Below are positions 18,856 to 27,220 of a DNA stretch of 64,000 bases, in pieces; the stretch's first letter is position 1, and the number at the start of each line of letters is the position of its first letter. The translations under genes were made by a program, and so were the position numbers. The notes under the pieces are model-generated. The model was given only the letters and a program-made list of their open reading frames with translations, was not told the DNA's origin and made no database searches. The DNA is from Paenibacillus sacheonensis (GTDB lineage Bacteria > Bacillota > Bacilli > Paenibacillales > Paenibacillaceae), in contig NZ_JAAAMU010000006.1 in NCBI RefSeq assembly GCF_009909195.1, positions 452,048 to 516,047 of the forward strand. The letters are read 5' to 3'.

Positions 18856-19043
18856 GAAATAAGTGCATATCTGCAACTATTTCCCGCATTTTTGACTTAT
18901 ATCCTGAAATACGTGCAAATCTGCAATTATTTCGGCTAAGAAGCGACTATTTGGCGTGTACTCGCAGAAATAAGTGCACCTATGCACTTATTTCATCTAG
19001 AACGCCGATTTCGCTGATATTAAGTGCATATTTGCACTTATTA
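18856..19043. repeat. Palindrome quartet II (spaced 50/61/50 bp)
   Basis: Four palindromes with GTGC cores at 18863, 18913, 18974 and 19024. The third is perfect over 11 bp per arm (AAATAAGTGCA / TGCACTTATTT) and the fourth over 8 bp (TAAGTGCA / TGCACTTA). Same geometry as quartets I, III and IV. Located between the yesM-like gene end and the fbaA promoter; 18522-19233 contains no gene. Confidence 0.88.
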
Positions 19044-19067
19044 CAATTCAAGCCCCTTCTTCTCGGG

Positions 19068-19087
19068 AGGAGGAGGAGGAGGAGGAG
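19068..19087. repeat. GGA trinucleotide run
   Basis: About six to seven consecutive GGA triplets between quartet II and the terminator of the YesM/YesN operon. A simple microsatellite with no visible function. Confidence 0.7.
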
Positions 19088-19132
19088 AGAACCCGCGACG
19101 TGCCTCCCGGCGTCCACTAAACCCGCTCCCGC

Positions 19133-19171
19133 AAAAAAAAGAGCCCATTCCAAAGCCATCAAGGCTTGGAA
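19133..19171 (-). terminator. Terminator of the first YesM/YesN operon
   Basis: On the minus strand a stem TTCCAAGCC / GGCTTTGGAA (one bulge) is followed by TTTTTTTT. It lies about 60 bp beyond the kinase stop codon. Confidence 0.85.
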
Positions 19172-19233
19172 CGAACCCCTTCCCTCCGCACGTCTGCGCC
19201 ATTGCGTCTCACCCGCAATCGCCATGCCGTGCC

Positions 19234-21030
19234 TTACGCTCCCTGCCCCAGCTCCCCGTCCTTCAGAATCGGATGCCGCAGCGAGATGCGCGTCCCTTCG
19301 GACGACGTCTCGATGTGCAGCTTGCAGTTGTCGCCAAAATACAGCTTCAGCCGGTCGTTGACGTTGCGCAGGCCGACGCCTTTGGCGCCTTCCGCCGATT
19401 TGCCGTTCGGATCCGAATTCTGCTCCAGCTTCTCGATCACGTCCATCGGGATGCCGCTGCCGTTGTCGACGAGATCGACGATCAGCTCGTCTCCTTCCCG
19501 GCGGGCGCTCAGCAGAATCTTGCCTTGGTCGAAGTTGTCGCGGATGCTGTGCTGGATCGCGTTCTCGACGAGCGGCTGCAGCAGCAGGCGCAGGAACGGC
19601 ACGTCCTTCAGCTCGCCGTCGACCGAATAGAGGATCCGAATCGTGCGGCCCATCCGCGCCTGTTCGATTTGCACGTACGCCTTGACCTGCTCGATCTCGC
19701 GGCCCAGCGTCGTGATTTCCTTGCCTTGGTTCAAGCTTAGCCGCAGCAGATTGCCGAGCGCGGACACCATCTCGCTGATCTCGCTTCGGCCGTGGTTCTC
19801 CGCCTTCCAACGGATCGACTCCAGCGTGTTGTACAGAAAATGCGGGTTGATCTGGTGGCTCAGCACCTGGAACTCCAGCTCTTTCTTCTGCCGCTCCGCC
19901 CGCGACGCGTCCGCGATCAGCCCTTCGATCCTGCGGATCAGGCTGCCGTAGCCCCGGTACAGCCAGCCGACCTCGTCCTTTCGCGCCGAATGCGGAATGA
20001 TCTGCTGCAGATTGCCCTCTTCCAGCCGCCGCATGTAGCGGACGAGCCGGACGATCGGCTGGGTGAAATACGTGGTAATGTAGAACACCACGCCGATGCA
20101 GCAGACCAAATAAACGATCAGGAAGATCACGAGCAGCCGGTTGATCTCCGCGATCGTACCCGTCAGTTCGCTCAGCGGCGTCAAGCTCGCGATCGTCCAC
20201 GGATAGCTGTCCATCCGCACGTAAGTGGCCAGATATTTGCTGCCGTCGATCGTGACGGTCTGGGAGCCCTGCGCGCCCGAGGCCGTCTGCCGGATAAACC
20301 TGCCGGATGGAAACGGATAGCCCGTCCAAGCGTTCGCGTGGGAATCGTAGATGACCTTTCCTTCCTCGTCGAGCAGCAGCACCTTCTGATCGGTCATTTT
20401 CCCGCTCGGGGAGAAGAACCGCTTGAGCTGGTCCTCCGACAGATCCGTGGCGATGATGCCGCGCGGCACCTGGTCGTACAGGCCGGAGAAGCGCTTGATA
20501 TACGTCAGCAGCGGCCGCTGGTAATTCCCTTCCTCCGGCATCGACAGCCGCCAGGTCGGACTGACCGTGACGAGCGATTTGCGAAACCACGACTCGTGCT
20601 CGACGTCTACCGGTTCGCCGATCGTGCTCATGTAATCCGCGTATTTGGACGGATCGATCGGGTATACGTGGAAACGGAACGCATCGACGGACGCCGTCTT
20701 CTGATAGATGAGACTGATCAGGCTAAGCGTGAACGCATCTTCCTCCGCGGCGCTCTCCGGGGGTCGGGACAACAGGCTCTGCAGCTGCTTATTGCCGATG
20801 AGATCGTTGATCTGATCGTTCAGCGACTCCAGATAGTTCTCGAAATTCCCCTTCGACTGCTGCAAATAATTGACGGACGCGGTCATGTTGGCGTTCGAGA
20901 TGCCTTCGATGGCCTTGATATGCGCGTAGTACGCGAACAATAAAAAAGGGACGATAATGATCATGAAGAAGATCAATATCATCCGGTTCCGAAGCGAGGG
21001 CGCAAGGCGCAGCGAGACGGGGCTATTCAT
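19234..21030 (-). CDS. YesM-type sensor histidine kinase
   Basis: Membrane sensor kinase of 598 residues. A first membrane helix (about 16-36), a large extracellular sensor region of the dCache type (about 37-290), a second helix (about 292-314) and a HAMP linker lead to the His_kinase domain with the phospho-acceptor in HQINPHFLYN (H397), then an HATPase domain with N box (LVENAIQH), DNGSGI and GVGLRN motifs. It overlaps the response regulator gene by 8 bp, so translation is probably coupled. YesM kinases normally sense extracellular sugars through binding proteins. No transporter is immediately adjacent; the minus-strand operon at 1.4-11.8 kb is a candidate target, by inference only. Confidence 0.93.
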   Translation of the reverse strand: MNSPVSLRLAPSLRNRMILIFFMIIIVPFLLFAYYAHIKAIEGISNANMTASVNYLQQSKGNFENYLESLNDQINDLIGNKQLQSLLSRPPESAAEEDAFTLSLISLIYQKTASVDAFRFHVYPIDPSKYADYMSTIGEPVDVEHESWFRKSLVTVSPTWRLSMPEEGNYQRPLLTYIKRFSGLYDQVPRGIIATDLSEDQLKRFFSPSGKMTDQKVLLLDEEGKVIYDSHANAWTGYPFPSGRFIRQTASGAQGSQTVTIDGSKYLATYVRMDSYPWTIASLTPLSELTGTIAEINRLLVIFLIVYLVCCIGVVFYITTYFTQPIVRLVRYMRRLEEGNLQQIIPHSARKDEVGWLYRGYGSLIRRIEGLIADASRAERQKKELEFQVLSHQINPHFLYNTLESIRWKAENHGRSEISEMVSALGNLLRLSLNQGKEITTLGREIEQVKAYVQIEQARMGRTIRILYSVDGELKDVPFLRLLLQPLVENAIQHSIRDNFDQGKILLSARREGDELIVDLVDNGSGIPMDVIEKLEQNSDPNGKSAEGAKGVGLRNVNDRLKLYFGDNCKLHIETSSEGTRISLRHPILKDGELGQGA

Positions 21031-22648
21031 TGCCCGCGATTCCCCTCAGCCTGCGGTACTCCTTCGGCGTATGGCCCGTTTGTTTCTTGAACAGCTTCGT
21101 AAAATGAACCGGGTCCTTGTAGCCGACCTCCGAAGACACTTCGTAGATTTTGAACTGCACTTCTTCGAGCATCCGTTTCGCCCTCTCCATTCGAATGTCG
21201 GTCAAGTATTCGAGAAATGTCTTGCCGGTTTCTTTCTTGAACAGCTTGCTCAGCCAAACCGGCGTCACATGTACTTCTTCGGCCACGCTTTGCAAAGTCA
21301 GCCCGTCCGCGTAGCGAATCCGGATGAATTTCTCCGCGCCCTGGATGATTTGGCACGGCGAGACGCTCTGCGTGCGGAAGCCCGCGGCCACGGTCAGCAG
21401 GAACTGCTCCGCCTGCTCCTTCAGCGACTCCAGCGTATCGTACTGTTCCAGCCGCTCCCAGACCGCCATCGGGTTCCGCTCCCAGGTCCGGTCCGTCCAT
21501 CCGTGCTGCCACGCTTTCTTGAACACGTCGAGGAGCCATTCGAAGATCCGCTGCTGAATGTCCCGAATCTGCGTGAACGACCAGCATTGGACCATCTCCA
21601 CGAACGGCTCCATCGCCGCCCGGATCTCGTCGTCCGTTCCGTAGCGGATCAGGTCGAGCACCTCCGCCGGCTGCCGGATCGAAGGATTTTCCTGCTCCGC
21701 CTCGCTCTCCCAGCCCAATCCCGTGAGCAGGCGGTTGCCGCCGTAGACGGCCTTCTGTTCCAAAATCTCCTCGGTTTCCGTATACATCGCATTGAGACCG
21801 CTTGCACAATCCGTCGTCGAACAGAGCGCCGCGCTCACATTCACCTTGACGAATTGATTGATGCGGCGGATGCTCAGCTGGCCTAGCTCCTTGTACGCCT
21901 CCAGCCTGGCCGCATCCGGGCAGTCCAGCAGCAGCACCCAGCGATTCTTGGCATCGGCGTAGAGCACGGAACGGTAGGCGCAGTCCTCCTCCAGCGTTTG
22001 GCGCACGACATTGCCGATGCCGAACAAGATGAGGCTCCGTTCATTGCGGTTCTCGACCGCTTTCAGGTCGTCGACCTCGATCAGCAGAAGCGAAAGCCGA
22101 TCCTCGAGCAGCCAATCCAACTCCAGCGTGCGGAGCCGATGCGCGATTCTCGTCTCGCGGTAGGCATTGTATTTGAATTCGACCAGCTCGCGCAGCACTT
22201 CCTCGCGCATCTTCGGCAGCGCGTTCTGCACATGCGATTGGAGCAGCATCTCGTTGTCGCGGTCGCGCTTCTCCTTCTGCAGCTGATCGATCGTTCTCGT
22301 CAAAATGTCGCCGAGCTCCGCCGTATTGATCGGCTTGAGCAGATAATCCATCGCGCCGAGCTTCATCGCGCTGCGGACCATCTCGAAATCGTCGTACCCG
22401 CTGATGACGATCGCTTTCCAGCCGCCGTCCCGTTCGGCCGTATAGTGCTCGATCAACTCGAGCCCCGACATCCGCTTCATGCGGATATCCGTCAAGATCA
22501 GATCGGGCCTGCGCAGCCTGGCCAATTCGAGCGCCGTGTCGCCGTCGTCGGCGGTGATGACCTCGGCGATTCCGTAATCTCCCCAAGAAAAATTCCGGCG
22601 CAGCCCTTCGCGGATCTCCCATTCATCGTCAACGATCAGAACCAGCAT
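21023..22648 (-). CDS. YesN-type response regulator with AraC DNA-binding domain
   Basis: Cytoplasmic transcription factor of 541 residues, partner of the YesM-type kinase at 19234. N-terminal receiver with acidic pocket VDDE (residues 6-9), phospho-acceptor D54 (LTDIRM) and the conserved Lys in LLKPI. A long middle region of about 300 residues, typical of YesN proteins, precedes two helix-turn-helix units in the last 100 residues (SVAEEVHVTPVWLSKLFKKE and the YEVSSEVGYKDPVHFTKLFK segment). It heads the two-gene operon. Targets are not shown by sequence. Confidence 0.93.
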   Translation of the reverse strand: MLVLIVDDEWEIREGLRRNFSWGDYGIAEVITADDGDTALELARLRRPDLILTDIRMKRMSGLELIEHYTAERDGGWKAIVISGYDDFEMVRSAMKLGAMDYLLKPINTAELGDILTRTIDQLQKEKRDRDNEMLLQSHVQNALPKMREEVLRELVEFKYNAYRETRIAHRLRTLELDWLLEDRLSLLLIEVDDLKAVENRNERSLILFGIGNVVRQTLEEDCAYRSVLYADAKNRWVLLLDCPDAARLEAYKELGQLSIRRINQFVKVNVSAALCSTTDCASGLNAMYTETEEILEQKAVYGGNRLLTGLGWESEAEQENPSIRQPAEVLDLIRYGTDDEIRAAMEPFVEMVQCWSFTQIRDIQQRIFEWLLDVFKKAWQHGWTDRTWERNPMAVWERLEQYDTLESLKEQAEQFLLTVAAGFRTQSVSPCQIIQGAEKFIRIRYADGLTLQSVAEEVHVTPVWLSKLFKKETGKTFLEYLTDIRMERAKRMLEEVQFKIYEVSSEVGYKDPVHFTKLFKKQTGHTPKEYRRLRGIAGNE

Positions 22649-22899
22649 CGCGCCCCCGCCTTTTCCCTTTTGTTTCCGCCATCATATAACGCGGGACGGC
22701 CCTGCACAAGGAGTAGATCTTGGCTTTTATAGAGGGGATTCTATCTTCTTTTCGAAAGTTGGGGACATGATCGACCCGGATGCATCGATTCGTTGAGCTG
22801 CCTGGGGGACTGCTGGGGCGGGTTTATCCCGTCTTCCCATCCTGCCGCTTTATGGATATGATGGTTGAAACCCATATCCCTGTCTCTGGAGGTGCCGCA

Positions 22900-23298
22900 A
22901 TGACAATCGTATATAAAATGAACGCGCCGCTTCGCGCCCAAGACGTATCGGATGTATTTCGAAGCGCCGGGATGAAGCGTCCCGTCGATGATCTCGAGCG
23001 AATCCAGCGCATGATCGATCATGCGGATGCCACCGTCTCCGCGTGGGAGAACGAGCAATTGATCGGCATCGCAAGAGCGGTGACGGATTTCTCTTATTGC
23101 TGCTACTTATCGGATCTGGCGGTCCATCTCGATTACCAGAAGTCCGGCGTCGGAACCGAGCTGATCGCCCGGATGCGCGATCACTTGGGGGACGAGGTGT
23201 CCATGGTGCTGCTGTCCGCGCCGGCCGCCATGGAGTATTATCCGCGGATCGGCTTCAAGAAGGCGGAGAATGCCTTTCTGATACCGCGGGGGAAATGA
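22900..23298 (+). CDS. GNAT-family N-acetyltransferase
   Basis: Small cytoplasmic acetyl-CoA-dependent transferase (132 residues); substrate unknown. The acetyl-CoA-binding motif A is visible as LAVHLDYQKSGVGTELIARM, with a C-terminal YYPRIGFKKAENAF segment typical of the fold. The open frame extends 40 codons upstream, but the ATG at 22900 has TGGAGG 7 bp ahead and begins MTIVYKMNAP, so it is chosen. Monocistronic, divergent from the YesN gene and ending at its own terminator. Confidence 0.88.
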   Translation: MTIVYKMNAPLRAQDVSDVFRSAGMKRPVDDLERIQRMIDHADATVSAWENEQLIGIARAVTDFSYCCYLSDLAVHLDYQKSGVGTELIARMRDHLGDEVSMVLLSAPAAMEYYPRIGFKKAENAFLIPRGK

Positions 23299-23330
23299 GA
23301 TTCGGGCACTTGCTTTGGAGCCAAAAGAAA

Positions 23331-23369
23331 GCCGGGATGGACAGGTTTGCCTGTTCCATCCCGGCTTTT
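23331..23369 (+). terminator. Terminator of the GNAT gene
   Basis: Strong stem GCCGGGATGGACAGG / CCTGTTCCATCCCGGC with a TTTG loop, followed by TTTTG. It starts 32 bp after the stop codon. Confidence 0.92.
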
Positions 23370-23371
23370 GC

Positions 23372-23830
23372 ATTTGTGCTGTAGCGCAGCTTTTCGCGCC
23401 TCGGGCGGCCCATCCGCGCTGAATTTGTGCTGTAGCGCAGCTTTTTGCCCCTCGGGCGGTCCTTTCGCGCTGATTTTGTGCTGTGGTGCAGTTTTTCGCG
23501 TCTTGGGCGGCCCAGCCGCGCTAAATTTGTGCTGTGACGCAGCTTTTTGCCGCTCGAGCGGTCCTTTCGCGCTGAATTTGTGCTGTGGCGCAGCTTTTCG
23601 CGCCTTGGGCGGCTCTTCCGGGCCGAATTTGTGCTGTGACGCAGCTTTTAACGCCTCGGGTGGCCCAGTCGCGCTGAATTTCTGCTGTACAGCAGCTTTT
23701 CCCGCCTCGGGCGGCCCATTCGCGCTGAAATTATGCTGTATAGCAGCTTTTTCCGCCTCGGGTAGCCCAGCCGCGCCGAATTTGTGCTGTAGCGCAGCTT
23801 TTCGCGCCTCGCGCGCATCGGACAGCACCA
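23372..23830. repeat. Array A: nine tandem 51-bp hairpin units
   Basis: Units start at 23372, 23423, 23474, 23525, 23576, 23627, 23678, 23729 and 23780, an exact 51-bp period. Each has a first dyad around GCTGTAGCGCAGC followed by TTTT, then a second dyad CCGCC-TCG-GGCGG, then a variable tail. Unit 7 has a perfect palindrome CTGCTGTACAGCAG; unit 4 has CCGCTCGAGCGG, a paired change relative to CCGCC/GGCGG. Because 51 is a multiple of three, frames on both strands stay open (17-residue repeats), but no start with a ribosome site supports a gene. Sits between convergent GNAT and peroxiredoxin genes. Confidence 0.9.
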
Positions 23831-23867
23831 AACCAGCAGCCAGCGCCACGTGCAGCCCTACGCGGCC

Positions 23868-23907
23868 AAAAACAGAACTGCCGAGGCAATCATGGCCTCG
23901 GCAGTTC
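23868..23907 (-). terminator. Terminator of the trxB-glutaredoxin-peroxiredoxin genes
   Basis: Stem GAACTGCCGAGGC / GGCCTCGGCAGTTC followed on the minus strand by TGTTTTTGG. Located 75 bp beyond the peroxiredoxin stop. Confidence 0.88.
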
Positions 23908-23981
23908 GTTCTTTCCAAACCTAACTGCGGCGCCGCATCGAGTCTCCAGCCGCGACGCTCCAGCCACAATTTTCGCCGGCG

Positions 23982-24545
23982 TTAGCCCAGCGTTTTGTCT
24001 CCCGGCTTCCAGTTGACCGGGCACAGTCCGCCCGATTGAAGCGCTTGGAGCACGCGGATCGTCTCGTCGACGCTGCGGCCGACGTTCATGTCCGTGACGA
24101 CCTGGTAACGCAGGATGCCCTCGGGATCGATGATGAACAGGCCGCGATTAGCCGCGCCTTCCTCGTTCAAGATGCCGTAGGCATGCGCCGTCTCCTTGGT
24201 GAAGTCCGACGCGATCGGGAATTGGATCGGACCGATGCCGTTCTGGTCGATCGGCGTCTCGATCCAGGCTTTATGCGTGTACACGCTGTCCACGGACGCG
24301 CCGACGATGTCGCAGTTCAGCGCCTTGAATTGCTCGCTGCTGCTGCTGAAGCCGATGATCTCGGTCGGGCAGACGAACGTGAAGTCGTATGGCCAGAAGA
24401 AAAGCACGAGCCATTTGCCGCGGTAATCGGAGAGCGACACGGTTTCGTCGAGCGTGTCCAAATTTTTGGTCGAAGGCAGCTTGAAATCCGGCGCGGGCAA
24501 GCCGACTTTAGCGAAAGGATAAACGGTCGTTGGGGATGTAGTCAT
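23982..24545 (-). CDS. 2-Cys peroxiredoxin (AhpC/TSA family)
   Basis: Thiol peroxidase of 187 residues reducing H2O2 or organic peroxides. The peroxidatic Cys is C59 in FTFVCPTE; a resolving Cys is present at C175 in GGLCPVNWKPG, the typical Prx1/AhpC arrangement. A GGAGG site stands 12 bp before the ATG. Third gene of an apparent operon behind thioredoxin reductase and a glutaredoxin-like protein, which could supply its reducing power. The operon begins with a PerR-box-like site, so peroxide induction is likely. The name ahpC is not given because no AhpF partner is seen. Confidence 0.93.
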   Translation of the reverse strand: MTTSPTTVYPFAKVGLPAPDFKLPSTKNLDTLDETVSLSDYRGKWLVLFFWPYDFTFVCPTEIIGFSSSSEQFKALNCDIVGASVDSVYTHKAWIETPIDQNGIGPIQFPIASDFTKETAHAYGILNEEGAANRGLFIIDPEGILRYQVVTDMNVGRSVDETIRVLQALQSGGLCPVNWKPGDKTLG

Positions 24546-24648
24546 GATTAATGTAGTCCTCCTGATTGTTATGGTGTATGGGAATGGTTCCCGTATTGGC
24601 GTTTTGCCGATTCGTTCCGGATTGGGTTAACTGGCAGGCAATCAAGAA

Positions 24649-24897
24649 TTAGGATTGCCATTCGGCGAGCGCGCGATTCAGCTCCACTTGATTAAAGCCA
24701 AGAATGCTGCGCTCTCCGACGACCGTCACGGGTACGGAACGCAGGCCCGTATTCCACAGCTCTTCGCCGTACTGGTCGTTCAGGTCGATATTGCGTTCTT
24801 CGTAGGTCACGCCGCGGTCGCTTAGGAACGACTTGACCTGCTTGCAGTAATTGCAATGCGTGCTCGTGTATATAATAACGGGGTTGGTAGTGGACAT
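24649..24897 (-). CDS. Glutaredoxin-like (NrdH-type) redox protein
   Basis: Small cytoplasmic thiol-disulfide protein of 82 residues with a thioredoxin fold and active site CNYC (C15, C18). The SVPVTVVGER segment carries the conserved cis-Pro and substrate-binding region. AAGGAGG precedes the ATG. It starts 30 bp after trxB and ends 103 bp before the peroxiredoxin. Direct reduction by thioredoxin reductase, as for NrdH, would make these three genes a complete NADPH-to-peroxide chain (inference from order and families). Could alternatively be called a monothiol-unrelated glutaredoxin family protein. Confidence 0.88.
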   Translation of the reverse strand: MSTTNPVIIYTSTHCNYCKQVKSFLSDRGVTYEERNIDLNDQYGEELWNTGLRSVPVTVVGERSILGFNQVELNRALAEWQS

Positions 24898-24927
24898 GTT
24901 CGTTGCCTCCTTAGGTTGTTTTACACA

Positions 24928-25887
24928 TTAAACGGACGCGGCTTCAGCTTCCGCTGCTTCATGGATTTCATTCGCCTCGAGGAAACGCTCGCAGTCGAGC
25001 GCGGCCATGCAGCCCGTTCCGGCGGCGCTGATCGCTTGGCGGTACCGGCTGTCCTGCACGTCGCCGCAGGCGAAGATGCCCGGAACATTGGTTTCGGTCG
25101 TGCCCGGATTCACGGCCAGATAACCATGATCGTCCGTCGTCAATTGACCGCCGAGAAACTTCGTATTCGGCGAATGGCCGATGGCGATGAAGATGCCGTC
25201 CGTCGCCAGCAGCTCTTCTTCGCCGGTTTCGTTGTTCAGTACGCGCAGCCCCTTCAGGCCGGCATCGTCCGCGACGACCTCGAGCGGCGTCCGGTTAAGC
25301 GCCCAGCTGATTTTGCCGTTGTCGCGCGCACGATTCTGCATGATCTTAGAAGCGCGAAGCTCGGCGCGGCGGTTAACGACGACGACCTCGGACGCGAAAC
25401 GGGTGAGGAAGTTCGCTTCCTCCATGGCGGAGTCGCCGCCGCCGACCACGATGATTTTCTTCCCGCGATAGAAGAAGCCGTCGCAGGTGGCGCAGGTGCT
25501 GACGCCCCGTCCAACGTTCTCCCGCTCGCCCGGAATACCCAAGTACTTGGCGGAAGCGCCGGTCGAGATGATCAGCGTCTCGGCTTGCAGCTCGCCCTGT
25601 CCTTCGACTTGCAGCGTGAACGGACGCTTGGAGGTATCGATGCCAGTTACCCAGCCCGTCCTGAATTCGGCGCCGAAGCGTTCGGCTTGCTTGCGCATGT
25701 TATCCATCAAGTCCGGACCGAGGATGCCGTCCGGGAAGCCCGGGAAATTCTCGACCTCCGTCGTCGTCGTCAGTTGCCCGCCGGGCTCCGGTCCTTCGAT
25801 GATAAGCGGGTTCAGGTTCGCCCGGGCCAGATAGATAGCGGCCGTCAGCCCCGCGGGCCCGGTTCCTACGATAATCGTTTTGCGCAT
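24928..25887 (-). CDS. trxB: Thioredoxin-disulfide reductase
   Basis: NADPH- and FAD-dependent flavoenzyme of 319 residues that reduces thioredoxin-like proteins. FAD-binding GTGPAGLTAA at residues 8-17, redox-active CATC (C132, C135), NADPH-binding VGGGDSAMEEA, and the C-terminal FAD motif GIFACGDVQD are all present. Length matches the low-molecular-weight bacterial enzyme. ACGGAGG precedes the ATG. First gene of the trxB, glutaredoxin-like, peroxiredoxin cluster; a PerR-box-like site lies 23-37 bp upstream of the start codon. Confidence 0.96.
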   Translation of the reverse strand: MRKTIIVGTGPAGLTAAIYLARANLNPLIIEGPEPGGQLTTTTEVENFPGFPDGILGPDLMDNMRKQAERFGAEFRTGWVTGIDTSKRPFTLQVEGQGELQAETLIISTGASAKYLGIPGERENVGRGVSTCATCDGFFYRGKKIIVVGGGDSAMEEANFLTRFASEVVVVNRRAELRASKIMQNRARDNGKISWALNRTPLEVVADDAGLKGLRVLNNETGEEELLATDGIFIAIGHSPNTKFLGGQLTTDDHGYLAVNPGTTETNVPGIFACGDVQDSRYRQAISAAGTGCMAALDCERFLEANEIHEAAEAEAASV

Positions 25888-25909
25888 GATGATTTCCTCC
25901 GTTTTATAT

Positions 25910-25924
25910 TTAGATTTAGTTTAA
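25910..25924. promoter_or_regulatory. PerR-box-like operator upstream of trxB
   Basis: TTAGATTTAGTTTAA matches 11 of 15 positions of the PerR box TTATAATTATTATAA and differs at one base from the site upstream of the PerR-type gene (27447-27461). On the minus strand it is followed by TATAAA, a possible -10. Binding is inferred. Confidence 0.55.
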
Positions 25925-26049
25925 ATATTGGCGTTGAAAAAATCATACCATCCATGCGCACGGCTTGCATGAAGGTATGATGAAGGCTTCATAAAGGGTT
26001 GATGAAGAGATGATAAAGGTTTGATGAAGCCGCGTTGAACGGACGGAAA

Positions 26050-26099
26050 CAAAAAAGGCGACGCACCCGACCGACCCTGCGGTCGCGATGCTCGCCTTG
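26050..26099 (-). terminator. Terminator of the perR / winged-helix regulator pair
   Basis: Stem AAGGCGA / TCGCCTT closing a longer partly paired region, followed on the minus strand by TTTTTT. It lies just beyond the stop codon at 26106 and separates these genes from trxB. Confidence 0.8.
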
Positions 26100-26105
26100 A
26101 ATCTG

Positions 26106-26831
26106 TTACTCCGCTTTCCGATACCCCACCCCGCGAACGGTCGCGATGTAGGCCGGCCGCTTCGGGTCGTCGCCGAGCTTCTGCCGCAGGCTCTTCACAT
26201 GCACGTCGACCGAGTTGCTCCCGCCGAAGTAGGCATCGCCCCAGATAGCAGCCATGATGTCCTGGCGCGTAAGCACACTGCCGTCGGATGACAGGAGAAC
26301 GCGAAGCAGGTCGAATTCCGTCTTGGTGAGCTCGATCTTCGCGCCGCCGCGCTGCACGGTCATGCGCTTCGGGTCCATCTCCACGTCCTTGAAGCGGAGC
26401 CGGTCGGCGGAGGCCTCCGCGGACGCGGGCTTGCTTTGGCCCGCTAGCGCTTCGATCGTCGCGAGCGCCGCATCGATCGGGGACGGCCAGAGCAGTGTGC
26501 GTCCTTCCGGGCCGGGCGCCGGGGTCGCCTCGCCGACCAAGTACAAGCAATCCGAGGCCCGTACCGTCTCTCCGTCCAGCGTTTCGTCCGCGCCCCATGT
26601 CCGGTCGATGACGAACAAGTCGTTCTCCAGCAGCGGCAGAATCGGCTCCTTCGCGTTATGGAACGTCAGCACGTCGTAGCAGCGGGCCATGAGCGCAGCC
26701 GTAAGCTCCTGCAGCCGTGCCGGAAACGGACTGACGATCACGATTCTTCGCGTCGTATCGCAGAACGCCCCATCCGGAAACGGAGGCGCCTGCCCATTTT
26801 GAACGCTGTTTAGGCTTCCGAGGTCCGACAT
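26106..26831 (-). CDS. Winged-helix (OmpR/PhoB-type) regulator with a degenerate receiver
   Basis: Transcription factor of 241 residues. The C-terminal 100 residues are a clear Trans_reg_C winged helix (LTKTEFDLLRVLLSSDG ... SVDVHVKSLRQKLGDDPKRP ... IATVRGVGYR). The N-terminal part resembles a receiver fold (RRIVIVSPFPARLQ, LFVIDRTW) but lacks the paired acidic residues after the first strand, so normal phosphorylation is doubtful, and no kinase gene is adjacent. The start at 26831 (AAAGGAG ahead) lies inside the end of the PerR-type gene: a 22-bp overlap suggesting coupled translation. Function unknown; the coupling hints at a role in the same stress response. Confidence 0.82.
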   Translation of the reverse strand: MSDLGSLNSVQNGQAPPFPDGAFCDTTRRIVIVSPFPARLQELTAALMARCYDVLTFHNAKEPILPLLENDLFVIDRTWGADETLDGETVRASDCLYLVGEATPAPGPEGRTLLWPSPIDAALATIEALAGQSKPASAEASADRLRFKDVEMDPKRMTVQRGGAKIELTKTEFDLLRVLLSSDGSVLTRQDIMAAIWGDAYFGGSNSVDVHVKSLRQKLGDDPKRPAYIATVRGVGYRKAE

Positions 26832-27202
26832 GCCGCGCACACTCCTTTGAACAGCATTTGTTCCTCCGTGATCGTATAGCCCGTCTCTTCCTCGATATGC
26901 CGCAGCCACTCTTTCGGCGAAGCCGTCATGACCTCGCTTACCTTCCCGCAGGAGGTGCAGACGATATGCTGATGGTCCTCGGTGCGCGAATCGTAACGGC
27001 TGGCATCCTTCTCGAGCTTCAGCTCGCGAATGAGTCCTTGTTCGGTGAGATAGCGCAGGGAGTTGTAGACCGTGGCATATGCGACGCTGCTTCCCTGCTC
27101 CTTCAGACGGTCAATGATGTCCGACGCGGTCGGATGATCGTGAGATTCCGTGACGATATCGAAAATCATCTTCCTCGGCGCGGTTAACATATGACGGGAC
27201 AT
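26810..27202 (-). CDS. perR: Fur-family transcriptional regulator, probably PerR
   Basis: DNA-binding metalloregulator of 130 residues. N-terminal winged helix (SDIIDRLKEQGSSVAYATVYNS), then the regulatory-metal region RYDSRTEDHQHIVC, and structural zinc motifs CTSC and CAAC. Fur, Zur and PerR share these features. I prefer PerR because the same 15-bp PerR-box-like sequence lies upstream of this gene and of trxB, next to peroxiredoxin genes. AGAAGGAGGAG precedes the ATG. Followed directly by, and overlapping, the winged-helix regulator. If it is PerR it should repress trxB and itself until peroxide oxidises the metal-site histidines. Confidence 0.8.
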   Translation of the reverse strand: MSRHMLTAPRKMIFDIVTESHDHPTASDIIDRLKEQGSSVAYATVYNSLRYLTEQGLIRELKLEKDASRYDSRTEDHQHIVCTSCGKVSEVMTASPKEWLRHIEEETGYTITEEQMLFKGVCAACRTSEA

Positions 27203-27220
27203 AGAGGCTCCTCCTTCTAT

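Noticed and set aside
19024..19740. Frames over quartet II and the 3' end of the yesM-like gene
   Set aside because: Antisense shadows of the kinase gene joined to repeat DNA; no start signals.
23347..23985. 212- and 243-codon frames on both strands across array A (17-residue repeats rich in CCSAAF or KAALQHKF)
   Set aside because: They exist only because the repeat unit is 51 bp. No start with a ribosome site; array B, with the same core, has indels that break every frame.
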